Below, piece by piece: positions 1-10,536 of a stretch of 64,000 bases of DNA. The notes under the pieces were generated by a model, which made no database searches, was not told where the DNA came from, and was given only the letters and a program-made list of their open reading frames with translations. Every line of letters begins with the position of its first letter. The stretch's first letter is position 1. Both the position numbers and the translations under genes were made by a program. The DNA comes from Nymphaea colorata (lineage: Eukaryota > Streptophyta > Magnoliopsida > Nymphaeales > Nymphaeaceae): contig NC_045146.1 of NCBI RefSeq assembly GCF_008831285.2, positions 868,001 to 932,000 on the forward strand, read 5' to 3'.

Positions 1-658
1 GGATGGTCTTTCCTTTTTTAACTTCCTTAAAACTTGTCGAGATTCTTCCAAGATCTCCCCTAGAAAAACATATGTGTCATATTATACCTGAAAAAAGCCT
101 CATCGTTCAATACCCCAAAATGATACTAGTGACAATGATTCCTCCTTCAAAGTGACAATTTCTCCTTGAAATCAGCAAGAACTCCCCCTCCTTAAACTCT
201 TAAAATGTTTACAAATGAGGGGAAGAAAATATTTTAAAACCCAATTCCAAAAGACGAGCTCAGACCCCCATTTTCACATGTTGACCTCGTATGGTAAGTT
301 ATGGGGAATGTATCATAAGATACATAAGGTACACGTAAATACACCACTTTTTTTAGGATACAGGTAGTATATTGTATCATATTTCTTAATAGATACGATA
401 GATATCATAAGTATACTGATCCGTATTGTAAGATACTTACAACACTGAAAGGAACCACGAGAAATTATCCTATTTCACCAGATTCAGTTACTAACAATTG
501 AATAATGAGACATGGCTCCATTAATAAACATGAAGCAACACAAATATTCATGAATATATTCATCCACATCATACACATCCATGCCTAAGGATAGCCACAT
601 ACACACATAGAAAGAGAGGGGGGCGGGCGCAGAGAGAGGTAGAGAGAGAGAATGACAC

Positions 659-3600
659 CTTCTCAATGTATGACCGGACCATGTTTTCAATGTCTATCAC
701 AATGCTATCAGGTTGGCCCTCTAAAAAAGAGGTGCTATTTGTCAGTTTTGTACATAAGAAAAAAAGGTAACGAAAATAAAAATTCATATGATATTGAACA
801 ATGTAATAAAGGATGGAAAAGCTTACCAACGGCAACCTTTGTAAGTCCAGGAAGATCAATCAATGTCAAGTTAACAACTGAAATTCAAATATCAGAAAGA
901 AAATTTTAAGATAGATAGCAAAAAGAAGGAATTCAATTGAGAAGAGGGAAACTTCCAAAAATGCAGGCAGAATTTGGAACATAATCAAAGTGAATCTCAG
1001 ATAAGGCTAAAAAGGCATCTACTTTTTCATAGTAGAAGATACTGCAGTTACTTTCATATAAGTTGCTACTAAGTTTGAGTTACACTTACCGTTTTGCCGG
1101 AGGTTAGATTAATAACTTAATACCTTCTCCATGGAGTCTGTTCTAGAGAACATTACTAGATTATATAAGAGTAATTGCATCCTATTAACGCATTTCACTT
1201 CAAACTGTATGGTCAGTGAGGATGTCTAGAGCCTTAAAAGTTCATGAGGACAGCAAATATATCACTAGAACACAGAATCAACTTTATGGATGGCAAGGGA
1301 AGATGACACCACCTTGAATGTTGAACAATTAAGCTACGATGGTGAAGGAAAGAAACCTGTTCCTAGGAAGGAAAAGCCAGAATCGGCAGTCCTGATCTCC
1401 TAACACAACCACTTCCCAGACATGGAAATCATGACTATAAGACTATGGCTCAAATAAGTTCAGGATACATTTCTTGATCGTCATGTTCAATTCTAAAAAG
1501 GTTAACTTCTTGTTTCGTTTGATTTATCAACACTTTACTATCTCTTTTTCTTGTTTACTCATGCCACTTTCCATTTGCTTATGCTTCTTGGATAATGGAT
1601 CACTTAAATATTTGAGCTGTTGTTCTCTTGACCTTAAATTCTGATTCCTTTTGATTCTCACTCTTAACAACAGAAATCTAGGCAGCAGAAAGGTAGCATT
1701 CGCCCATGACTCCAAAAAATAACAATCTTCTGTCTAGGAATAAATGTCCTGACCAGTTCAGTGAACCCAAAAGGGAAATAGACAACAACACTAACACTAA
1801 CAGAAAGCCAATAAGAAGGATCAGACATTGTTTCTCACCATTAGGAGAATAAATACTAAGATGAATTGGAACAGGAGAGATCTGCTTAGAACGCCCGGTT
1901 TCTCTATCAGTTTCATCTGCAATCTCCTTCCTCACAAGACCTAGAACACAGAAAATCTTTCAGATGGCTTTAAGGAACATACTGAAATATTTAAAGCAAG
2001 ACAATGAACTTAAGGTGAGGAAAAGAGCAAAAAAGAACATAAACGCAAGCATCACACGATTAAACATTCAACGAAAAAATTTAAGTAAATGCTTCTATTT
2101 TTCATCCCCGTGAGAATAAGGACATCATGGTCAAATCACGAAGCAGTGCAAACAAGGAACACATGCAGATTGTCCTCCATGTGTGATCTTGTTTCCCATG
2201 TGCTTCCACACATTGTTTTTGTGATGGAAAAAGTTATATGCATGTATTTTTCAGTGTGCATATTGTGAGTGAGATAGGTTAGCTTCCTACGATGATAACC
2301 ACGACTATGGCACAAGCCCTAATTGGAAACAAAAGCATATTGGCAAGCTTTTTTTCCAGAAGTTGTTGACAATGCTTTTTTACCCAGAAGATCCCAGGAA
2401 CTCAAAAATAAAAATAAAATGATAAAGAATAATAGCAAAAAAATATGAAATAATGACTTTACTACTTATATTTTACAAAAAAAAAGTGATAAAGATTCAA
2501 AATAGGTTAAAATTTTAAAAAAAAAACAGAAAAGTGGAACATATACTTGAAATCATCTATACAAAGGGGAAAGCATCATAATATTCCCTACTGCAATATT
2601 TATCTTTTGGTGATTTTTTCAAAATATGATTAGATTTTCTTGATAAATGTGCCAATTTTTTTGGCAATATTATCACAACATTGCCAATATTTTGTGACAT
2701 AAGACAATCGCCGAAAGCAGGAGGACCTACGTTATGCTATTTATCATAAAATTTTAGGTGCATTAACATAACAAAAAATAAAGAAACTACCAAAATCTGT
2801 AAACTTCTTCCTTGGGAGGTGAAGAAATTCTGCATATTCCCTTCCATCTTCAATCTTATGGAGCTGCAGCACAAGAGGTCTCCTAGTAACAATTCCTGCA
2901 AATACATCATTTTTGTGTATTTTCCAGTCAAACAAACAATGAGTAAGCATGAAAATTGGTCAATTGCAAGCTTGCGTATTTGCATAATTTGTACTGAATT
3001 CTATAAAAGTACATATATATTGATGAATTACCAGATCCACGTGGTAAGAAGTCCTTCCCAACAATGCTCTCCAACACTGAAGACTTACCAGAACTCTGTA
3101 AAACATCCAAAAAATTGAGAGGAAGGACATGCAAACAGAAAACTGACGCAAGCCAACGAAAATATTGGAATTCACTGACTGGAAAACTCCAGGTGCACAC
3201 CTTTGACATTCTTTTCAGCAAATAATGATCAAATGAAACTGTTTAAGTTTAAGCTATACACCTAATATATGATCTTTTATTTTGTTCACTTATTCTGAAT
3301 TCTTGTTATGTATTCCAAAAATTCAAAAGAACACAGATATTTGTGACTATGTTTTTGAGAATATAAAATTAGCCGTATTCGCGTATCCAAAAAAAATTGA
3401 AAATTGCCGTGTCCACACCCGTATCCCCGCACCCGTACCCTACCCGCACCTATGTGGCATAGATGGAAATGCACATGTATAAACTATAAAGAGATAGATA
3501 AACAAAAATAGAAATATGACAGCCGCCTGGCATTTCAGCTACAGATTCAACAATGACATTACAAGGATGCATTTAAATATAGTAAAGAAGGTCATAAGAT

Positions 3601-4919
3601 GCATCATCACATGAATTTCTCTTCCATTTTCTGTTGCACCTAAGAGGGTGTAGCAGGAAAAATGGGATTTTTTGACGTCTTCAATGGGCTCTGTTGGAGT
3701 GTGTCATGAACACCCTCCACATGTTTGAATTGGAAGCATGTCTGACCATTTTCTCCATCATTCAGAAATGTCCTAAATCTACAAAATGCTTGCTGCCATT
3801 TTGCAGATTCTTGTAGTGCAGCTGGAAATAAAACACATTTGACATAAAACCCAAAATAACTAGAAACTGCACCATCTTTGGAGGCAAAAAAGCTCAGAAA
3901 GAAGATCATGTTTATTGGACAAAGTACTTAAGGGGCAACTCTGATTAATAGCTCAAGGCATCTTTGTGAATATCAAAATATTGAAACAGTAAAACATAAA
4001 ACCAAAATAATAGATTGATCGGAAATGCCCAACATATAAGAAGAAAAACATATTTGAAATATTTTATTGGATCCATCGAAGGTCAGAGGAATTCGGAAGA
4101 TCACAGCGAAGTACAAAAAACTGAAAACAAAAAAAAACATAACAATATAATGGTACAGAAAAAAAAAATGTTCTGGTATGTTCGGATCTATGAGTAAGTA
4201 CTTATTTAGATGTCAACAAATTATTGAAAATTGCCATGTCCATCGATTTAGGCAACAGTGCATCATGAACAACAGAAATTGAATTGGACTTTCATAAAAA
4301 GGATCCACTTGGCCTAGACAAATAACCTACAAAAATTAATACCTGGACGTAGAAAATGGAAAACCAACTGTGCAAAATTTCTTAGGAAATGGTTGTTGAA
4401 GCAAATTAGGCCGCATTTCAGCAACTACAAACAAATTCTGAAATTTTTGCTTCCTTTCCAAGTGAAAATTTATAGATAAAGGGAATCAAATTGCATAAAG
4501 AAGACGCGATCGAACAGCAGATCCAAAACGACGTGCCTACACCATACACGTTAAAAACACAAAATCTCGCGAAATTCTCACGGGTGGAATCAGAACTAAT
4601 CAGAGATCTATACGAGAAACAAGAAGGACACCAATCCGATCTGAACATAAGAACATCCAAATGCCGAAACGAAAGAGATCGTGCATCAAGCCGAGGAAAC
4701 AAAGGATCAGGCTATCTATCATCAAAATTCACAGCGAAAAGGCACGATCAGAAAGCAAACTGGCTGGTGAAACAAGAAAGGTGAACGCACCTGGCCTCCG
4801 ACAACTGCTATTGCCGGCAACGAGTCCCAGAGGGTCGGTAACGCGCTCTCGTCCCCGTGATCTCCTAGGGCAGTACAAGCCCTCTGTAGCTTGTTGACTA
4901 AGGAGATCAAACTCTCCAT
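659..4919 (-). CDS. DRP1A: Dynamin-related protein 1 (DRP1A/phragmoplastin-like), N-terminal part, 3' end off the window
   Basis: Large GTPase that pinches membranes at the cell plate and plasma membrane. Six coding exons read on the minus strand: 4919-4791, 3095-3032, 2895-2791, 1940-1839, 877-827 and 720-659. All use GT...AG sites and keep one frame for 171 codons. The start [20 protein letters not shown] is the usual DRP1 N-terminus. Visible GTPase parts are the P-loop GQSSGKSS (residues 42-49), the switch I region PRGSGIVTRRP with Thr68, and the G3 box DLPG (141-144), ending in SYIEK. The [11 protein letters not shown] segment and the [19 protein letters not shown] segment favour the DRP1A/B side of the family over DRP1C. 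The family is about 610 aa, so the G4/G5 boxes, middle domain and GED lie left of position 1; bases 1-658 are intron. Intron 1 is 1.7 kb and carries a DNA-transposon fragment. Family assignment is certain; the exact paralogue is inferred. Confidence 0.93.
3340..3462 (-). mobile_element. Fragment of a GGTACGGGTA-rich DNA transposon in DRP1 intron 1
   Basis: The minus strand from 3462 starts CTATGCCACATAGGTGCGGG and runs into repeated TACGGGTGCGGGGATACGG motifs. This matches the left arm of the better preserved element at 12676-13123. The other terminus is not recognisable, so this is a fragment. It lies inside intron 1 of the DRP1 gene. Confidence 0.5.
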
Positions 4920-5148
4920 ATCGTCTCTCTCTCTCTCCCTGAGGTGAGTAGAATAAAGGGCGTGCAGATTCCGATGGAGGGATTGGCGGAAAAGTGTGTA
5001 TATGGCGCGCCGATCCGACGGGAGAGAAAGAGACGGAGAGTTCGGATTTGGAAGTCAGGCGGAAGGGAGAGAGAAATGAGACCGCTTCGTCAGAAATAGC
5101 CGGCCTTCTTCTCTCTCTTCCTTTCTCCCTCCTCTCTCCCTACACACG

Positions 5149-5156
5149 TAAATATA
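5149..5156 (-). promoter_or_regulatory. Probable TATA box of the DRP1 gene
   Basis: On the minus strand this reads TATATTTA, followed at once by an ACGTGT element. It lies about 230 bases upstream of the DRP1 start codon. The leader between them is GA/CT-rich and holds no upstream ATG on the minus strand. The placement is inferred from sequence only. Confidence 0.45.
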
Positions 5157-5331
5157 GAGAGGTGGAAACGCGATTCAAACACTTTGAAAATGATGATAGC
5201 ACCCCTCGGTTTTCGAGGGAATTACGAAGCCCGCCCTCACCGACGCGCACCTGCTCCTCGCAGGCGCCAGTTCGGGGAATCGAAATGAGCCATCGCTTTT
5301 AATTCAAAGCCACCTAATTTTTCTCTTTTGG

Positions 5332-5490
5332 TTTGAATTTTTTAGTCCTAACGGGCATAACATCACCCATCAAGATCATTAGTTCGATTCCTGTGGTCGC
5401 CATTTATTTATGGCAAATAAGGTCATCGATCAAGATCATTAGTTCGATTCTTGTAGTCGCCATTTATTTATGGCAAATAAGGTGGCAGAG
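5332..5490 (+). mobile_element. tRNA-derived SINE-like fragment with a tandemly doubled B-box unit
   Basis: An A-box-like TAGTCCTAACGG (5343-5354) is followed by a B-box-like AGTTCGATTCC (5381-5391), the arrangement of a tRNA-type pol III promoter. The 60-bp unit 5369-5428 is repeated at 5429-5488 with only a few changes, giving a second B-box at 5441-5451. There is no full tRNA cloverleaf, so a SINE remnant is more likely than a tRNA gene. Confidence 0.5.
5369..5488. repeat. Tandem repeat, 2 x 60 bp
   Basis: Two adjacent 60-base copies (5369-5428 and 5429-5488) each start ATCAAGATCATTAGTTCGAT and contain CATTTATTTATGGCAAATAA. Divergence is low, so the duplication is relatively recent. Confidence 0.85.
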
Positions 5491-5740
5491 TTACCCATTG
5501 ATATATTTTTGGCCCGCACAAAGTAATAATAACATAAACCAAGAATGCCAAAAAAAAAAAGTGTAATACTGTCAAGGGTTAAATAACAAACGCAAGGAAC
5601 AAATAACCCAACACAAGTTAGCTAAATGAAACAAATTATACCAAAATATACGGCAAACACAATCGACATAGAAGCAACATAAGTTCTATGGACGTAACTC
5701 ATAATAGCTAGTTGTTTGGGTCAACTTATAATGTGATTCT

Positions 5741-6023
5741 TAGACCTGGGCATCTTGGCTGGGTCCACCCAACGCCTGAAACCCAAGCCGGGTCTAGGCT
5801 TGAAACTCAAGCCCAAGCTTGAGCCCAATACCCGAACCTAGTTAAAATTTAAAAAAAAAATAAAGATATAATTAAAATTTTTAATATAAAATATATTTTT
5901 AATAACAATATATATTATTATTATTAAATAAAATAACAAAAATAAAAAAAAATATTGTTAATCGGGTCAACCCAGGCCCAATCAGGTAGGGTACCGGGTA
6001 CCCGGGCCCGTTGCCCAAACTTA
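5741..6023. mobile_element. hAT-like non-autonomous element, GGGCCCGGG type
   Basis: The left end reads TAGACCTGGGCATC and the right end, read backwards, TAAGTTTGGGCAAC, giving imperfect terminal inverted repeats. The arms hold AAGCCGGGTC / GGGTACCGGGTACCCGGGCC motifs around an AT-rich core with no coding capacity. The target-site duplication is blurred (ATTCTTA left, GTTCTTA right). Confidence 0.55.
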
Positions 6024-9000
6024 GTTCTTAATATCTAATATATAGATCAAAAAGTAGGAATATTGTCATCAATGTTCAATTAAGAAATAGGCAATTTTTA
6101 TTTGGCTTCTCACAACCTAATCCTAAAAGAGAGAGATGCTAAAAAAAACAAGAAACTTGAATATAACCCTCAAGGGAAAAAAAATTAATACAGATATTGT
6201 CAATTTAAACTAGTAAACAAAAATTAATAGCTATATAACATTTGAGAACCCTAAAAAGAAACAAAAAAATGGCTAATTCTCGTGTAAGTATTGGGGTCAA
6301 ACCAATAGCTACGATTCCTATAAATATTTTAATCAATAAGTAGACCAAACAAAAACCTTGTCTAACAAAATATTGATTTGTCATGACTTGTCAATGACAC
6401 CAATAGTAAATGTACAGGGAGCGAGGTATAATTAAGTCAATTTATTCCATAGAGAACCGTGTGATTTTAGTTGATTTGACAATTTATACATTCAAAACAT
6501 TGGAATAAGACAAAGAAAAACAAACTCAATATTGTCACATCTACCAAGAAGATCAAGTAAAACTAAAATCTTAGCCATTTGCAAATGTAAGATATTCCTT
6601 GCCACTCTTCAACATATACTTTTTTTTTTCTTTGTTTGTTATCTCGTTTGCTCCCGATGTGCATAATAATCAACTTGCATTGAGAAGAGGAGAAAGACGA
6701 GAAGGGAAAAACTAACTCACCATACTTATTAATCTTTGCAGGTGAAATTATAGTTTATGAACGGCTATAAATAATAATAGTAATAATAATAAATTGATGA
6801 ATATTCGTACCAACAAATGATAATAAATATACATGAAGTCTCAAACCAAAATTCCTTTGAGAAGAATAGGAGAGAAAAAAAGGGACTACATCTGTGCTTC
6901 TAAAATAAAAAAAAACATGCCTAATTAATGTTTTGTGCCGTATGCTTATTTGTATTTTCTAATTTTAGTCTTCATATTGGACCTAGATCATGTTCAATTT
7001 GTTCTCTAGTTTGGCTTAACTTTATGTTGCACTTTGAATCTATATTGTGCATTTGAATCCCAAATATATTTGCTTGCAATATACCTGGGTGAAGTTCAAA
7101 GCCAATTCAACTACTTTTTATTAGATAATGAGTAAAAAATGCTAAATAATACTCAAACATGCACTCTATCAATTGATAGATCCATTCTTGGCATGTGTAC
7201 TTCCGAGATAAATATGTGTCCTCTCATTTTAATAATGGTAAAAACTTTAGCAAAATAAGTTTATGTTAATTTGAAATTCACTTTTAGTACCTAGCAAAAT
7301 GGAGTTATATTAATTGAAACAGTTTAGAGGCCATGTTGTTAAGTCATTCATCTATATGTTGAAGCATACTTGTTCCATTATTAATAGAAGATCAGATGGG
7401 TTTGATTGATAATTTAAATGGAATGATATAACTCTTTAATTGTACATTACTAATTCGCAATTCATTCATTACGATGAAGAAATATTGAAACATTGGACAT
7501 CAGACCCATGATCAACATCCATTTATTCATGTTAAAAAAAATTTAAAATAAATGGTGTGATGCTTATATCTAGATTTGAGAAAAAGCCATACCATTGACT
7601 AGGATATCAATCCAGTTATTTATCGCTCTATAATTAAAGCAAGTTGAACATGCATTCTCTTTTTAATGGCATCCAAGTCCATATCTAATTATGGGTATGC
7701 GTTTGATAAATGCCTAAATCTAGCCAAAAAGTTTCACTTGTTAATATAGATGTTGCACATTCAAAACTTTCACAAGGGATGTAGCTGAAATGACTAAAAA
7801 CAATTTTAGGTTAATTAGTTTGGATTGCATTCTAAAGGTAGTCAAAGCGCACATTCACAACCAATTAATAAGCAACATGCCAAAATCCAATTAATTATAT
7901 ATTTGACTTATTCTTATGGAACTTGAACCAGCCATGTTTTGATCAAATCATATGAAAAAAACAAATAAAAAGTAACTTTGCTAACAAAAGCTCTAACCTT
8001 TTGCTTTGCAGTCAAAACTTCTTTGACCAGGATGTGTCTCATTGCTTACACAGATAATGATTTGCTCAACCTAGTTTGGACATAGAAGTCCCTGAGGTGT
8101 TTGGCGCAATAATTTGGGCAGGGGTAGGTAAGCAGTCAGTTATTGTTTTGAATTTTTGAGGCATTTGTTTTCTGTGCTACAAAAGATAGGTCATTGACAT
8201 GCAAGTTGAAGCACAGCCAAGGCAACACCTGGAGATACAAAAAACAAGCCCTGTACCCTAAGAGGATGAGAGGTTAGGTAGGTGAAAACTTCAGCTCTCC
8301 ACTTGATGGTAAAATGAAATACTCATCTTAATCACCCAAAAGCTTGGACAAAAAACACTTCTGTATCATTATTATAAATAACTAAAAACAGTTATTTGCT
8401 CGTGTAAAGGTATGACTTGTGAATATCACATGATCACTATGCAATCACTCTTGATATTAGTTTAATATGAGCCATTATTTTTCTTGCATGTTTAAAGAAA
8501 CTTTTATACATGAAATTTGTTTATTTTAATGAATTGAATCCATTATTTCAATTATAGGATGGTTAAACTTGATTAAGAAAGCATGCACGAAATAATTGGA
8601 TGTGCTTATCATGGCAGACTGGATCAGTTGTCCATGGGAGAAAACTTAAAAAGAAAAAAAAAACTTATTGAGGGCAGCTTGCAATTCAATGCCATGAGCG
8701 GACAGATAATCTCTCCACCTTTTATCAGTAACTTCTAACAACGACATCAACCCATACTACCAACCATCATTTTAAGAACGAAACTGATTCATCCTCACAC
8801 CATTTTACACTTAAAAAAAAAAACTTAATAGTCACTCAACACCCACAACAACAATTAAGGATAGAAAACAGATCAAATTAAAGGCAAAAAATAGTGATAA
8901 AAACCCATACTTCTACAATTTTGCATCAAATACCCAACAACTACTATGCCATACAAGATTGTTTGAAATGACAACATCACCAAATGCAAATTATAGAAGG

Positions 9001-9065
9001 AAAGGATACCAAGGGAGAATCTGCCAACAAACTAGTTGTACAAAAATACATCAGAAAACCAACAA
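6024..9065. other. Intergenic, AT-rich, no gene seen
   Basis: No reading frame resembles a known protein. An (AAT/AAG)n-like microsatellite lies near 6769-6792. The stretch 8090-8420 resembles 28560-28830 (shared TTGTTTTGAAT... and GACATGCAAGTT... blocks), suggesting a dispersed repeat family. Confidence 0.5.
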
Positions 9066-9068
9066 TAA

Positions 9069-9406
9069 GGGCTGGTTTGAATACGTAGATCTTTACTATA
9101 AAGCTGAAACTTTAGTTCAAATTCAGTGGAAACTTCCAGCTATAGATAAACACAAAGCTTTAGTATTGAAAGTTTTAGAGCTGTTATGGAACTTTAGTAC
9201 TGGCATTAGAATTCCAGCTAAATGAATGGAGCTTTAATGAAAGGTTTTTTTTTTACCTGTTAACTTCTTAATGTTGGGAACAAAAGTTTCATGAAATCAA
9301 ACAAATAAGTGAAAAATGAATCAAAAATTCCATAAAAAAGTACCCGGTACAAAATATTCAGCAACTTTAAGCTACGATATTCAATTACATGTATTCAAAT
9401 GCTCCC
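9069..9406. mobile_element. PIF/Harbinger (Tourist-like) MITE
   Basis: The left end GGGCTGGTTTGAATACGTA and the inverted right end GGGAGCATTTGAATACATGTA form terminal inverted repeats. The 338-bp element is flanked by TAA on both sides (9066-9068 and 9407-9409), the expected 3-bp Harbinger duplication. It has no transposase and sits about 840 bp upstream of the PARG TATA box. Confidence 0.75.
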
Positions 9407-9409
9407 TAA

Positions 9410-10246
9410 GTAATCCCTTAAAATAAAAAATGGTAAAATAATAATCTCTTAAAACAGACCGTAAGTAAGCCTGTTTGGTTGAAGGGAAATTAATGGAAGA
9501 AAAAAGGTGGCGTGGGGTGGATGGAGGGGGGGGGGTGTGGAGTGTATTCGATCTTGGTTAAATTTTGCTTGCATATTATTTGTTGAGCCTGAGTATGTTT
9601 CTTTAGCATGATCAAGTGCAATGACCAACATAAATCTTACTTGGCAATTGTCATGAGCAGTTAGGTGTGGACCTTGCAAACGAATCATTAAATTATGTTT
9701 TTCACACCTAGTAAATTTGTGATACTCTTAGGTCAATTCTTTTATAAAGTTTTGATGCATATTTACGTTGTTGTTTAATTTTTAGTTTTGCTATTTTTTT
9801 ATTTTTATTGTGGAGAGTGAGAGAGATATAAAGCCACGGGTAGATGGAGTGAGAAGAGAAGGAGAGGCGCTTACCCGCGCTACAGAAGAGCAGGGAGAGA
9901 AAGAATGAAAGGAGGAGGAGTAGGAAGAACAAAGAAAAAACAAGTTATCCATCGCACTCAAAAGCCGTTTATAGTATCATTTTGGCTTCACATCACAACT
10001 GGGTGCACTGGTTCTTTGTTCTTTCCTCTTCGCTTCATTTCTGTTTCGTTTGGGGTTTGTGAGGGCGGATCAGATCGATGGGAAGGAACTCGACGATGGA
10101 AAAAAAAATGCAGATTAGAAGCCCAGGCAGTTGGGAGATTTAATGAAAAAGTTTATCAGATTTACTATTAAAAATTGAAATGTCGAGTGTATGTGTCATG
10201 CCAAACAGAAAATATTTTTATCGGTATAATAAGTCCGTGTTACGGG
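9410..10246. other. Upstream region of the PARG gene
   Basis: No coding exon recognised. It holds a short poly-G run (9528-9535) and a purine-rich GAGAGAGA/GGAGGAGG tract (about 9815-9935) on the PARG-coding strand. Open frames here lack family resemblance. Confidence 0.4.
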
Positions 10247-10255
10247 TATATAAAA
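10247..10255 (+). promoter_or_regulatory. Probable TATA box of PARG
   Basis: TATATAAAA lies 282 bases upstream of the PARG ATG. It is followed by a CT/TTTC-rich segment typical of plant leaders, which would place the start of transcription near 10280. Confidence 0.55.
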
Positions 10256-10418
10256 CAATATACATTCTATTTTTTTCCTTTCATTTTAAAAATTCATTTC
10301 ATTTCCATTCTAGCCAAGCAAGCGATCCATTTGTTTGCTTTCGTTTCTCTCCTTTCTTTTTCCATTCCCCTTCTCTCTCATTCGTTTTCATTTCGTGTCC
10401 TTTTCCATCCTTCAAGCG

Positions 10419-10436
10419 ATGCGACTTCGTTGCTAG
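10419..10436 (+). CDS. Minimal upstream ORF in the PARG leader (MRLRC)
   Basis: This is the only ATG between the inferred transcription start (about 10280) and the PARG start at 10537. It opens a five-codon frame, ATG CGA CTT CGT TGC TAG, in a different frame from PARG and ending 100 bases before it. Such short upstream ORFs can dampen translation of the main frame; a role here is inference only. Confidence 0.4.
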   Translation: MRLRC

Positions 10437-10536
10437 ACGAGGCTTGCCATCTCCATTCAATTGCTGCTGCGTAGAAGAGGCATACTTCAACATTTTCGTC
10501 TTTTCTTCACCAACTTGTTATAGAGTTCAGAGAGGC

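Noticed and set aside
5381-5451. tRNA gene
   Set aside because: Only A- and B-box resemblance; no cloverleaf arms or anticodon stem can be formed from what I can see.
10180-10536. In-frame extension of PARG exon 1 upstream to 10180
   Set aside because: It runs through the TATA box and T-rich leader; homologues start at the MEKREDLNS position (10537).
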